Shown piece by piece: positions 32,176 through 40,204 of a DNA stretch of 64,000 bases (position 1 is its first letter; each line of letters starts with the position of its first letter). This DNA is from Nonomuraea jabiensis. Lineage in GTDB: Bacteria; Actinomycetota; Actinomycetes; Streptosporangiales; Streptosporangiaceae. The notes beneath the pieces were generated by a model. It saw only the letters and a program-made list of their open reading frames with translations, searched no databases and was not told the DNA's origin. Location: assembly GCF_014204795.1 (NCBI RefSeq), contig NZ_JACHMB010000001.1, forward strand, positions 6,026,501-6,090,500. The letters run 5' to 3'. A program made the position numbers and the translations under genes.

Positions 32176-33216
32176 ATGGCGGTGGCGGAAGTGCTGGGAC
32201 CGGGGGATTGGCTGGGCTCGCAGCTGCGCGACGACGCCAGCTGGCGCATCCGGCTCACGGAGGCGCACCGGCGGGAGGTGCTCGCCGCCGTCCACGCGGC
32301 GGAGGGCGAGGCCACGGAGGCGCACCGGCGGGAGGTGCTGACCGCCGTCCATGCGGCGGAGCGCGAGGTTACGGAGGCGCTTGCGGCGGGGAGTGAGGTC
32401 ACGGAGGGGCACCGTCAGGAGGTGCTTGCGGCGGGGCGCGAGATCACGCGAGAGAGGTTCCGGCTGCCGACGCTCGGCCCCGTCCTGCGGCGGGTGCGCG
32501 ACGAGCTCACGCACGGCCGCGGCTTCGTCCTGCTCCAGGGGGTGCCCGTCGAGGGGCTGAGCGAGCGCCAGTGCGAGACGGCCGCCCTCGGCCTCGCCGC
32601 CCACGTGGGTGGCATCGTCCCGCAGGGTCCGGAGGGGGCGCTGGTGATGCACGTACGCGACACGGGCGCCGACCCGTCCCACGCGCGGACCAAGAGCTAC
32701 CAGCACAGCGGCCGGCTCGGCTACCACAGCGACCCGACCGACGTCGTGGCCCTCCTCTGCGTCCGCCCGGCGAAATCCGGCGGCCTCAGCGCCGTCGTCA
32801 GCTCCGTGGCGGTGCACAACGAGGTCGTGCGCACCCGGCCTGACCTGGCAGAGGTCCTCTACGAGCCGTGGTGGCACGACCGCCGCACCGGCGACGGCCC
32901 CGACAGCTTCTACACCAAGCCGATCTGCGCGGCTCGCCCCGGGGGCGGGGTGTCCATCGCGTACGGCCCCGACTACCTACGCTCCGCCCAGCGCGGCGCC
33001 ACCGTGCCGCCCTTCACCCGGGCGCAGGAGGAGGCCATGGCTCTCCTCGACGACCTGACCAACGACGCCCGCTTCACGCTCACCATGGATCTGCGACCGG
33101 GCGACCTGCAGTTCCTCAACAACCACGTGACCTTGCACAGCCGCACCGCCTACGAGGACCACCCCGAGCCGTCCCGCCGCCGCCACTTACTCCGCCTCTG
33201 GCTCACGACGGGCTGA
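32176..33216 (+). CDS. TauD/clavaminate-synthase-like Fe(II)/2-oxoglutarate dioxygenase
   Basis: The 346-residue protein has the double-stranded beta-helix of the family: first metal ligands in GYHSDPTD (His and Asp, about 186-189), distal His in NHVTLHSR (about 315-322), and the 2-oxoglutarate-binding Arg near RRRHLLRLW (about 334-342). It resembles the AsnO/VioC group that hydroxylates amino acids, often for natural products, but no biosynthetic neighbours are present. The N-terminus (28-95) is an expanded stretch of 19-residue tandem repeats around TEAHRREVL, which relatives do not usually have. The ribosome-binding site is weak. Confidence 0.83.
   Translation: MAVAEVLGPGDWLGSQLRDDASWRIRLTEAHRREVLAAVHAAEGEATEAHRREVLTAVHAAEREVTEALAAGSEVTEGHRQEVLAAGREITRERFRLPTLGPVLRRVRDELTHGRGFVLLQGVPVEGLSERQCETAALGLAAHVGGIVPQGPEGALVMHVRDTGADPSHARTKSYQHSGRLGYHSDPTDVVALLCVRPAKSGGLSAVVSSVAVHNEVVRTRPDLAEVLYEPWWHDRRTGDGPDSFYTKPICAARPGGGVSIAYGPDYLRSAQRGATVPPFTRAQEEAMALLDDLTNDARFTLTMDLRPGDLQFLNNHVTLHSRTAYEDHPEPSRRRHLLRLWLTTG
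32257..32449 (+). repeat. 57-bp tandem repeats inside the oxygenase gene
   Basis: Units beginning ACGGAGGCG start at 32257 and 32314 (57-bp period), then a truncated unit at 32371 and a further unit at 32401. All periods are multiples of three, so the frame stays open and each full unit encodes 19 residues. Confidence 0.8.
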
Positions 33217-33223
33217 GGCGGGG

Positions 33224-33799
33224 TCAGCGTCGCTGGCACTCAAGATCGGCAGGATCGAAACTTACGGGGAAGGGTGTCGTCAGGTTCGCTATCTCACCTG
33301 CCTTGTAGGCGGTCGGAGGGTCGTAGCTCTCGCCGTTGAGCTCGTAGACGTAGACCGTCGGTCCTTCCCCCATTTCGACTCGCCAGTAGCTGGGGATGCC
33401 TGCCGCCGCATACGCCATGACCTTGAGGCCCCTGTCCCTCATCTTGGTGCTTGGGCTGACCACTTCCGCCGCGAGCAGGATCTCTTCTGGCGAGTACATC
33501 AGCTGATCCCTGTCTGCGGGCACGATGACAAGGTCAGGTATGTAGTAGTCCTTATCGGTGACGCGGAGATTGACGGTTGCCAGAGGCTCCAGCTCGAGTG
33601 GCGCCGCATCGTCGAGGATGCGCTGCAGTCGATAGATGGCGCGCTGGTGGGGAGATGTGGGGGAAGGGCTCACCAGTAGGCTCCCGTTGAAGAGCTCGTA
33701 GCGGTTCCCGTCGTCGGGGAACTTGAGCAGGTCGTCGACTGTGTACGGCGGCGCAGGAAGGACAATCTCGCGCCTCGTGGTCGGTTCGATCGTCGCCAT
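33224..33799 (-). CDS. Uma2-family (DUF820) PD-(D/E)XK nuclease-like protein
   Basis: The 191-residue protein has the Uma2 signature: RYELFNGSLLVSPSPTSPHQ near the N-terminus, YYIPDLVIVP (metal-binding Asp) and LLAAEVVSPSTKMRDRGLK (Glu and Lys). The family is very common in cyanobacteria and actinomycetes, with a restriction-endonuclease-like fold and unclear biological role. The ATG at 33799 is chosen by homology. Base composition is visibly lower in GC than in flanking genes (57-65% in three sampled 60-base lines), suggesting recent acquisition. Confidence 0.88.
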   Translation of the reverse strand: MATIEPTTRREIVLPAPPYTVDDLLKFPDDGNRYELFNGSLLVSPSPTSPHQRAIYRLQRILDDAAPLELEPLATVNLRVTDKDYYIPDLVIVPADRDQLMYSPEEILLAAEVVSPSTKMRDRGLKVMAYAAAGIPSYWRVEMGEGPTVYVYELNGESYDPPTAYKAGEIANLTTPFPVSFDPADLECQRR

Positions 33800-33841
33800 T
33801 GCGGTCACCCACCAAGTATCGGGAACCTTACCCTCGCCCAC

Positions 33842-34118
33842 ATGCTACTTCCCCAATTCTCATCACTTTAAGTTCTGGTCCAGTCACGTATTGATACATG
33901 CCCTCCGGATCGGACATAAGTGAAAGTTTCAGTCAATGAGCGAGTTAGTGGGAAAGCCCTTTCCCCTGCTCATCCGGCACGCCGACCTGGGTATGTGGAG
34001 AGATGACCATGAGCTGACATAGCCCGTCATTTGTGTGGACTTGCGGGGTCAGATACGGTCGCCCCGCGGAGCGCTCCCCTTTCCCGGAACCCCCCGACCG
34101 GAACACGGAGATCGCACT
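33842..34118. other. 277-bp lower-GC region upstream of the LPMO gene
   Basis: No gene is apparent. The region includes the palindrome at 33921-33931 and less GC-rich sequence that continues from the Uma2 gene. A promoter for the LPMO gene is presumably here but no clear -35/-10 pair was found. Confidence 0.5.
33921..33931. promoter_or_regulatory. GAAAGTTTC palindrome upstream of the LPMO gene
   Basis: TGAAAGTTTCA is a perfect palindrome with a central G and shares its nine-base core with the operator candidate before the GH3 gene at 24242-24254. It is about 190 bases before the LPMO start codon. Confidence 0.45.
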
Positions 34119-34787
34119 ATGCCCCAAGCCGGACCCCACCGCTGGGCGCGGCGCGCCCTCGCTGTGCTGCTGACCACGGCGATGATCTTCGCCGTGCCCC
34201 TGGCCGAGTCCGCCTCGGCACACGGCTCGGTCGTCGACCCCGCCTCCCGCAACTACGGCTGCTGGCTGCGCTGGGGCAACGACTTCCAGAACCCCGCCAT
34301 GCAGCAGCAGGACCCCATGTGCTGGCAGGCGTGGCAGGACAACACCAACGCCATGTGGAACTGGAACGGCCTCTACCGCAACGGGGTCGGCGGCAACCAT
34401 GAGGCCGTCATCCCCAACGGCCAGCTGTGCAGCGCGGGCCTGACGGAAGGCGGCCGTTACCGCTCCATGGACACGCCGGGAGCATGGACGATGGCGAACC
34501 TGACCGGCAGCACGTTCAACATCCGCCTGAACGACCAGGCCAGGCACGGCGCGGACTACATCAAGGTCTACATCACCCGCCAGGGCTACAACGCCGTCAC
34601 CACGCCCCTGGGCTGGAACAACCTGGAGCTGGTCCGCACGACCCCCAAGTACGCGCCCGGTGACGTGTACACGATCAGCAACATCAGCAAGGGCTCGCGC
34701 ACCGGCCGTCACGTGATCTACACGATCTGGCAGGCCTCGCACATGGACCAGTCGTTCTACTTCTGCAGCGACGTCAACTTCGGCTGA
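34119..34787 (+). CDS. Secreted AA10 lytic polysaccharide monooxygenase
   Basis: The 222-residue copper enzyme has an Arg-containing signal peptide (1-34, ending ASA) whose removal exposes His35 as the N-terminal copper ligand (HGSVVDPASRNYGC). The second ligand is His143 in QARHGADYIKVYIT, and the aromatic axial region is SFYFCSDV near the C-terminus. It is a single-domain form without a carbohydrate-binding module, active on chitin or cellulose by family. GGAG stands 8 bases ahead of the ATG. It faces the LacI gene with a 4-base gap between the stops. Confidence 0.95.
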   Translation: MPQAGPHRWARRALAVLLTTAMIFAVPLAESASAHGSVVDPASRNYGCWLRWGNDFQNPAMQQQDPMCWQAWQDNTNAMWNWNGLYRNGVGGNHEAVIPNGQLCSAGLTEGGRYRSMDTPGAWTMANLTGSTFNIRLNDQARHGADYIKVYITRQGYNAVTTPLGWNNLELVRTTPKYAPGDVYTISNISKGSRTGRHVIYTIWQASHMDQSFYFCSDVNFG

Positions 34788-34791
34788 GCCG

Positions 34792-36078
34792 CTACGGGCG
34801 GGGGCGGGTCGAGGCGCGGATGGAGAGCTCTATCGGGTGTACGCGTTCCGTGCCCACGGGCGCGGCCCCGGACAGCAGCTCGAACAGCAACTCCGCGCAG
34901 CTCGCCCCCGCTTCCTTCGGGCGCAGGTCGATCGCGGTGATCGGCGGGTCGGACTGGCGGGTGGCGGCGCTGTCGACGCACGAGGCGAGCAGCACGTTCA
35001 CCCCGGCCTCCCGCAGCAGCGGCGCCACCTCGGTCGCCGCCCCGGCCGGCGCACAAACCAGGGCATCCAACGGCCCGTCCCCGCCCCTCCCCAAAGCCAC
35101 CGCCCCGGCCGGCGCACGCACCGGGCCATCCAAAGTCCCGTCCCCGCCGTTCCCCAAGGTCACCGCCCCGCCCGGCCGCTGATCGGCGTCTCGGCTGATG
35201 GAGCGGCCATTGCCCCGCTCGGCCCCTCGGGAGGTTGACCGGCCGTCGCGGTGCGCGGCCTCTTGGTCGGTGGAGCGATCGTCGCCGTGCTCGGCCCCTT
35301 GGTCGATGGCTCGATGGTCGCCGGGTTCGGTGCCTCGGTGGGCGCCTCCGGCTTCGAGGAGGGCGCGGGCGGCGGCTCGGACCTCGTCGCCCGAGGCGTC
35401 GAAGGACACCCGCCGCACCAGCGGCACCACCCCGTGCGCCGCGCACCACTCCAGGTAGCCCCGGTGCACGCTCGCCGCCCAGTCGCTCTCATCCCCGGCC
35501 ACGATGAGCGCCGGGCGTGACGCGCCCGACTCGCGCAGGTGGTCGAGGAGGCGGCCCAGCATCGAGGCGTGTTCCGACCAGACCACGCCGTCCGCCTGCC
35601 GGGAGCCGGGGAAGCGTTCGCACGAGACCGTCGGCAGGCCCGTCGCCATCAGGCTCTCCACCACGGGGTCGCCTCCCAGCGGGTCCCCGAGCACGAGGCC
35701 GTCCACGCGGGGCGGCCGTGAGCGGCGCTGGCCGGAGGTGATCAGCGTGACGTCGTAGTCGTGCCGCGCCGCCTGCTCCACCACGCCGAACACGAACGAC
35801 ATGTAGTAGGAGGAGCGGGTCAGGACTTCGGGAACGTGCAGGCCGATGGTGCCGGTGCTGGCCTTGCGCAGGTGCCTGGCCGAGCCGTTGGGTACGTAGC
35901 CGAGCCGCTCGGCGACCTGCGCGACCGCCTCCCGGGTGCGCTCGGAGACCCGCCCGGAGCCGCGCAGCGCGTCGGAGGCCGTCGTCTTCGACACCCCCGC
36001 CTCCCTGGCGACGGTGAGGATCGTGACCGGCTCCTCCGTGCGCACGCCTGCCCGCTCGCGCCCCTCGTCTGCTCGCAC
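34792..36078 (-). CDS. LacI-family transcriptional regulator with a repeat insertion in the effector domain
   Basis: The 428-residue protein has an N-terminal LacI HTH and hinge (about 18-75: VTILTVAREAGVSKTTASDA) and a periplasmic-binding-protein-like effector domain. The usual length is near 340. About 90 extra residues (about 245-336) interrupt the second subdomain: four 12-residue Arg/Asp/Ser-rich units and two copies of a 21-residue unit that duplicates the sequence before VCAPAGA. The insertion is in frame, so the regulator may still fold. It is divergent from the amine oxidase operon, whose upstream palindrome is a likely target. Confidence 0.88.
   Translation of the reverse strand: MRADEGRERAGVRTEEPVTILTVAREAGVSKTTASDALRGSGRVSERTREAVAQVAERLGYVPNGSARHLRKASTGTIGLHVPEVLTRSSYYMSFVFGVVEQAARHDYDVTLITSGQRRSRPPRVDGLVLGDPLGGDPVVESLMATGLPTVSCERFPGSRQADGVVWSEHASMLGRLLDHLRESGASRPALIVAGDESDWAASVHRGYLEWCAAHGVVPLVRRVSFDASGDEVRAAARALLEAGGAHRGTEPGDHRAIDQGAEHGDDRSTDQEAAHRDGRSTSRGAERGNGRSISRDADQRPGGAVTLGNGGDGTLDGPVRAPAGAVALGRGGDGPLDALVCAPAGAATEVAPLLREAGVNVLLASCVDSAATRQSDPPITAIDLRPKEAGASCAELLFELLSGAAPVGTERVHPIELSIRASTRPRP
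35071..35346 (-). repeat. In-frame tandem repeats within the LacI regulator
   Basis: The insertion consists of four 36-bp units (encoding 12 residues, R-[AS]-[IT]-[DS] at the start of each) and two 63-bp units (21 residues). They are arranged head to tail within the effector domain. The periods are multiples of three, which fits selection for an open frame. Confidence 0.8.
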
Positions 36079-36169
36079 GCCCCGATGCTAGCGGCCCTGA
36101 TCGCCCACTTCCGCCGCGCGAGGCGCCGCACCCCGCACCGGGCCGCCAGGCGGTCTCCGCGTCTTACGG

Positions 36170-36380
36170 TGGCGGGTCCTTCGGGGGTCTCGCGTTTCGG
36201 GTGTGGGCGGTCGGTTCGGTGGTCTGCCCGTTTCGGGGGGTGGCGGGTCCTTCGGGGGTCCGCGTTTCGGGTGTGGGTGGTCAGTTCGGTGGTCTGCCCG
36301 TTTCGGGGGGTGGCGGGTCCTTCGGGGGTCCGCGTTTGCGGTGTGGCCGGTCAGTTCGGCGGTTTGCGCGTCGTGGGAGG
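36170..36380. repeat. Minisatellite, three 70-71-bp units
   Basis: Units start at 36170, 36241 and 36311 with TGGCGGGTCCTTCGGGGGTC and continue through GTTTCGGGTGTGG, GGTCAGTTCGGTGG and CTGCCCGTTTCGG. The first two units and most of the third are very similar. The last drifts into TTTGCGCGTCG. Confidence 0.85.
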
Positions 36381-36384
36381 CAGG

Positions 36385-36491
36385 CCCCTTCGGTGGTCCA
36401 GGTGTTTTCCCGCGCGGCGGGGCCCTTCGGTGGTCCAGGCGTTTCCTGCGCGGCGGGCCCTGCGGGGGTCCAGGCGTTTCCTGGGCGGCGG
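36385..36491. repeat. Minisatellite, three 35-38-bp units
   Basis: Units begin at about 36385, 36423 and 36458 with a CCCTTCGGTGGTCCAGG-like core followed by GTTTCCTGCGCGGCGGG. They follow directly on the longer-period block. A further degenerate piece continues to about 36510. Confidence 0.8.
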
Positions 36492-36630
36492 GGTCCTCCG
36501 GTGTTCTGGCTCGTCCGGTGGTGCGGCCGTGGGTGGGAGGGGCGGTAGGGGGGTTCGGTAAACGGTCTGTTTCGGGTGGGGCTTGGGTCTTGTCTCCGTC
36601 CGGGAGTCGCAACTAAGTTAGCCCAAACCT

Positions 36631-36648
36631 TGCCGGAACGTTCCGGCA
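36631..36648. promoter_or_regulatory. 18-bp perfect palindrome, probable LacI-family operator
   Basis: TGCCGGAACGTTCCGGCA is a perfect palindrome with the central CG typical of LacI-family operators. It ends 18 bases before the TTG of the amine oxidase gene, and a further half-site (GGAACGTTGC) overlaps the start codon itself. The adjacent divergent LacI gene is the obvious candidate regulator. GAACGTTC also occurs at 38548-38555, ahead of the transporter gene. Confidence 0.7.
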
Positions 36649-36666
36649 TCAGAAAGGGGCGGAACG

Positions 36667-38565
36667 TTGCACCTGACCACCGGGAAGCACCCCCATCCTC
36701 TCGACCCCCTCGCCGCACAGGAGATCGACGAGGTCAGGCGGATCCTGATGCAGGAGGGCCTGCTGACCGACACGGTGCGGGTGGCCTACCTCGGCCTGGA
36801 GGAGCCGCCGAAGGATGAGGTCCTGGCGTACGAGCCGGGCGCCCCCGTCGGACGCCGGGCCCGCGCGTTCCTCCTGGACCTCGCCACCGACACGGCCGAG
36901 GACGTGATCGTGTCGATCAGCGCGGGCACGGTCGAGGAGCGCAGGCCCATCGACCCGCTCACCGACGGCCAGGTGCCCATGCTGGACGAGGAGCACGCCC
37001 TGGTCAGGCGGGTGCTGAGAGAGGACCCGGCCTGGGCGGAGGCGCTGCGGCGCCGGGGGATCGAGGACCCGGCGGGCGTCTACCTGGCCGCGCTGAGCGC
37101 GGGCAACTTCGGCCTCCCCAAGGAGGAGGGCCGGCGGGTGGCGAGGGTGCTGGCGCACCTGATGCCCACGCCCGAGAGCCTGCCGTGGGCCCACCCCGTG
37201 GACGGCCTGGTCGCGTACGTGGACCTGGTCAAGGGCGAGGTCATGGAGATCGTGGACACCGGCCCCCAGCCGATCCCCGCCGAGCCCGGCGACTACCACC
37301 TCGGCCCGCACCGGACCACGCAGAAGCCCATCCACATCACCCAGCCGGACGGCCCCAGCTTCACGGTCGACGGCCCCCTGGTCACCTGGGAGAAGTGGAG
37401 CCTGCGCCTCGGCTACGACATGCGCGAAGGGCTCACCCTCCACCAGATCGGCTTCGAGGACGACGGCCGCGTCAGGCCGATCGTCTACCGGGCGTCGGTG
37501 GCGGAGATGCTGGTCCCGTACGGCGACCCGAGCCCGATCCGGTTCTGGCAGAACTACTTCGACACCGGCGAGTACCAGCTCGGCAAGCTGGCCAACTCCC
37601 TGGAGCTCGGCTGCGACTGCCTCGGCGAGATCACCTACTTCGACGCCGTCGTGACGGACGGCGCCGGCGTGCCCAAGGTGATCACGAACGCGATCTGCAT
37701 GCACGAGGAGGACTACGGCGTGCTGTGGAAGCACACCGATCCGGCCAACGGCTCCAGGGAGACCCGCAGGCAGCGGCGCCTGGTGATCTCGTTCTTCGTC
37801 ACGGTGGGCAACTACGACTACGGCTTCTACTGGTACCTCTACCTCGACGGGACCATCGAGCTGGAGGTCAAGGCCACCGGCATCGTCTTCACCGGCGCCT
37901 ACGACGACCGCGCCGCGCCCTACAGCTCGGAGGTCGCCCCGGGGCTGGCGGCGCCGTACCACCAGCACCTGTTCAGCGCCCGGCTGGACATGACGGTGGA
38001 CGGCGTGGCGAACGCGGTCGACGAGGTGGAGGCGGTCGCGGTCGAGAGCCCGTACGGCAACGCCTTCGGCCGCGCCGTGAAGCGGCTGCGCACCGAGGGG
38101 GAGGGGCGGCGCGACGCCGACCTCGCCAGGGAGCGCACCTGGCATGTCGTCAACCCCGACGTCCGCAACCGCCTCGGCCGCCCGGTCGGCTACGCCCTGC
38201 ACCCCGAGGGCAAGCCGGCCCTGCTCGCGCACCCGAAGTCGTCGATCAGCAGGCGGGCCGAGTTCGCGACCAGGCACCTGTGGGTGACGCGGTACCATCC
38301 CGCGGAGCGCTATCCTGCCGGTGACCTGGTCAACCAGCATCCCGGCGGCGCGGGCCTGCCCACCTACACCAGGGCCGACCGCGACATCGACGGGCAGGAC
38401 ATCGTGCTGTGGCACACGTTCGGCCTGACGCATTTCCCCCGCACGGAGGACTGGCCGATCATGCCGGTCGACACGTGCGGCTTCGTACTCAAGCCGGTCG
38501 GGTTCTTCGACCGCAACCCCACGCTCGACGTCCCGCCGAGCGCCGCCGAACGTTCCTGCCACTAG
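36667..38565 (+). CDS. Copper-containing primary-amine oxidase
   Basis: The 632-residue enzyme oxidises primary amines to aldehydes with release of ammonia and peroxide. The topaquinone precursor is Tyr383 in VGNYDYG, two copper His ligands are 432 and 434 in YHQHLF, and the catalytic base region is NYFDTGEYQLG. Length fits the bacterial tyramine/phenethylamine/histamine oxidases. The start is TTG behind AAAGGGG. It is the first of nine genes: amine oxidase, ABC transporter (five genes), P1 peptidase, PaiB-like and C45. The substrate amine is not known. Confidence 0.95.
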   Translation: MHLTTGKHPHPLDPLAAQEIDEVRRILMQEGLLTDTVRVAYLGLEEPPKDEVLAYEPGAPVGRRARAFLLDLATDTAEDVIVSISAGTVEERRPIDPLTDGQVPMLDEEHALVRRVLREDPAWAEALRRRGIEDPAGVYLAALSAGNFGLPKEEGRRVARVLAHLMPTPESLPWAHPVDGLVAYVDLVKGEVMEIVDTGPQPIPAEPGDYHLGPHRTTQKPIHITQPDGPSFTVDGPLVTWEKWSLRLGYDMREGLTLHQIGFEDDGRVRPIVYRASVAEMLVPYGDPSPIRFWQNYFDTGEYQLGKLANSLELGCDCLGEITYFDAVVTDGAGVPKVITNAICMHEEDYGVLWKHTDPANGSRETRRQRRLVISFFVTVGNYDYGFYWYLYLDGTIELEVKATGIVFTGAYDDRAAPYSSEVAPGLAAPYHQHLFSARLDMTVDGVANAVDEVEAVAVESPYGNAFGRAVKRLRTEGEGRRDADLARERTWHVVNPDVRNRLGRPVGYALHPEGKPALLAHPKSSISRRAEFATRHLWVTRYHPAERYPAGDLVNQHPGGAGLPTYTRADRDIDGQDIVLWHTFGLTHFPRTEDWPIMPVDTCGFVLKPVGFFDRNPTLDVPPSAAERSCH

Positions 38566-38579
38566 AGGAGAAGAGGCCC

Positions 38580-40202
38580 ATGCGTCCCATACGCCTGGCC
38601 TGCGGTGTCATGGCAGCCCTGCTGGCCTCGGCCTGCGCCGCCACCGGAACGACCACCACCCCCGCCACAGCCTCCGACCAGCCCAACCCGACCGGTTACC
38701 TCGCCACAGCCGACCAGTCCCTCCCCGTCGGCGGCACGCTCAACCTGGCCGTGCACATCGACAGCGGCGCCGCCACCGGCTACGACCCGCAGCTCGCCGA
38801 CGTCGCCACCACCTGGCAGCTGCTCTCGCTCTCCTACGAGACGCTCGTCACGGTGGGCCCCGACTTCAGCATCCAGCCCATGCTGGCCGAGAAGTGGGAC
38901 ACCCCCGACCCCAAGACGTACGTCTTCCACCTGCGCGACGGCGTCACCTTCTCCAACGGCCGCGAGATGACGGCCGACGACGTCGTGGGCAGCCTGAAGC
39001 GGCTGCTGGCCTCCAAGTCGGTCTGGCGCGGCCAGCTCGGCCCGGTCAAGTCGGTCACCAAGGACGGCGACCGCGCCGTCAAGGTCACCCTGAACGAGCC
39101 GTACACGCCGTTCCTGGCCGCCCTCGCCAACATCCCCGCCGCCGTCCTGCCCATGAAGGAGATCGACGACAAGTCGGTCGACCCGGCCAAGACGCTGCTC
39201 GGCACCGGCCCGTACGTGGTGGAGAACCACCGCCAGGACGTGTCGTGGACCTTCAAGCGCAACGACAAGTACTGGGCCAAGGGCAAGCCGGCCGCCGAGG
39301 CCGTCAACGTGACGATCGCCCCGGAGGAGGCCGCGCGCATCGCCGCCCTGCAGAACGGCAGCGCCGCCCTGGCCACGCTGGGCAACGTCGACTCGGCGAC
39401 CATGCTGGCCGGGGCGAAGAACGTCCAGGTCGTCACCCAGGCCACCACCGACTTCTACTACCTCATGCTCAACACCCAGGCGCCGAGCTCCAAGTTCGCC
39501 GACCCGAGGGTGCGCCAGGCCGTCGCCATCGCGCTCGACCCGAAGCAGATCGCCGACGTGGCGCTCGGCGGCAAGGGCAGGCCGACGGCGATCACCCCGG
39601 CGGGCCTGCCGGGCGCGTGCGACCCCGCCGCGCTGCCGTCGTCGTCCAAGAGCGTGGACGAGGCGAAGAAGCTGCTGGCCGACGCGGGCGCCCAGAACCT
39701 GACGTTCACGCTCAGCATCTTCTCCACCGAGCCCGCCCCGGCGGTCGCCCAGGTGATCCAGCAGAACCTCCAGCAGGCCGGCATCACCGTGAAGATCGAG
39801 CAGCTGGACGAGGCGAGCTGGTCGGGCAAGGTGTACGGCAAGGCGCCCGCCGAGTTCGACGCCGCGCTGTCCTGGTTCGCCGGTTACGCCGACCCCGGCA
39901 TGGTCACCAAGTGGTGGAACCCCGAGACGGCCGGCTTCAACGTCGGCTTCATGAAGCCGGACAAGGAGCTGAACACCCTCATCGACGCGGCCGGCAAGGA
40001 GCCCGCGGGGGCCGCCCGCGACAAGGCGCTGGCGGCCGTCTGCGCCAAGGCCGACACCGACGCGCAGATGATCCCGCTGGTCACCCGCCCGGCCACGATC
40101 GCGTTCCGCACCGACGCGCTCAGCCCCAGCCTGTACGCCACCGAGGGGTACGGCAACGTGCTGCGCCTGATCGCCGACGCCCGCGTGAAGAAGACCCAGT
40201 AG
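38580..40202 (+). CDS. ABC transporter substrate-binding lipoprotein, peptide/nickel family
   Basis: The 540-residue protein has a lipoprotein signal with the lipobox LLASAC (Cys about 19), a Thr-rich spacer, and the family 5 (SBP_bac_5, DppA/OppA) domain. Family members bind oligopeptides and similar amides. A GAGGAGAAGAGG site lies ahead of the ATG. It is followed two bases later by the first permease gene, so the five transporter genes (38580-43699) are a single unit. Confidence 0.92.
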   Translation: MRPIRLACGVMAALLASACAATGTTTTPATASDQPNPTGYLATADQSLPVGGTLNLAVHIDSGAATGYDPQLADVATTWQLLSLSYETLVTVGPDFSIQPMLAEKWDTPDPKTYVFHLRDGVTFSNGREMTADDVVGSLKRLLASKSVWRGQLGPVKSVTKDGDRAVKVTLNEPYTPFLAALANIPAAVLPMKEIDDKSVDPAKTLLGTGPYVVENHRQDVSWTFKRNDKYWAKGKPAAEAVNVTIAPEEAARIAALQNGSAALATLGNVDSATMLAGAKNVQVVTQATTDFYYLMLNTQAPSSKFADPRVRQAVAIALDPKQIADVALGGKGRPTAITPAGLPGACDPAALPSSSKSVDEAKKLLADAGAQNLTFTLSIFSTEPAPAVAQVIQQNLQQAGITVKIEQLDEASWSGKVYGKAPAEFDAALSWFAGYADPGMVTKWWNPETAGFNVGFMKPDKELNTLIDAAGKEPAGAARDKALAAVCAKADTDAQMIPLVTRPATIAFRTDALSPSLYATEGYGNVLRLIADARVKKTQ

Positions 40203-40204
40203 CC

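Larger units (their letters stand above)
36079..36666. other. 588-bp intergenic region with minisatellites and the amine oxidase promoter
   Basis: From left to right the region holds the LacI gene's upstream sequence, two minisatellite blocks (36170-36380 and 36385-36491), a further GC/T-biased stretch, and the operator candidate at 36631-36648. Reading frames within the minisatellites encode only Pro/Arg/Gly-rich repeats and are not taken as genes. Confidence 0.7.

Noticed and set aside
33873..33888. DasR-type operator upstream of the LPMO gene
   Set aside because: Only the TGGTC.AG part fits, with about 9 of 16 positions matching, and the site is more than 200 bases from the gene. A better palindrome (33921-33931) is closer.
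36170..36491. CRISPR array
   Set aside because: The repeats are contiguous with no unique spacers, periods change from about 70 to about 36 bp, and no cas gene is nearby.
36088..36612. Open frames in the minisatellite region (Pro/Arg-rich)
   Set aside because: They exist only because repeat units lack stops in those frames; no start site or conserved domain is seen, and the repeats have different periods that shift frame.
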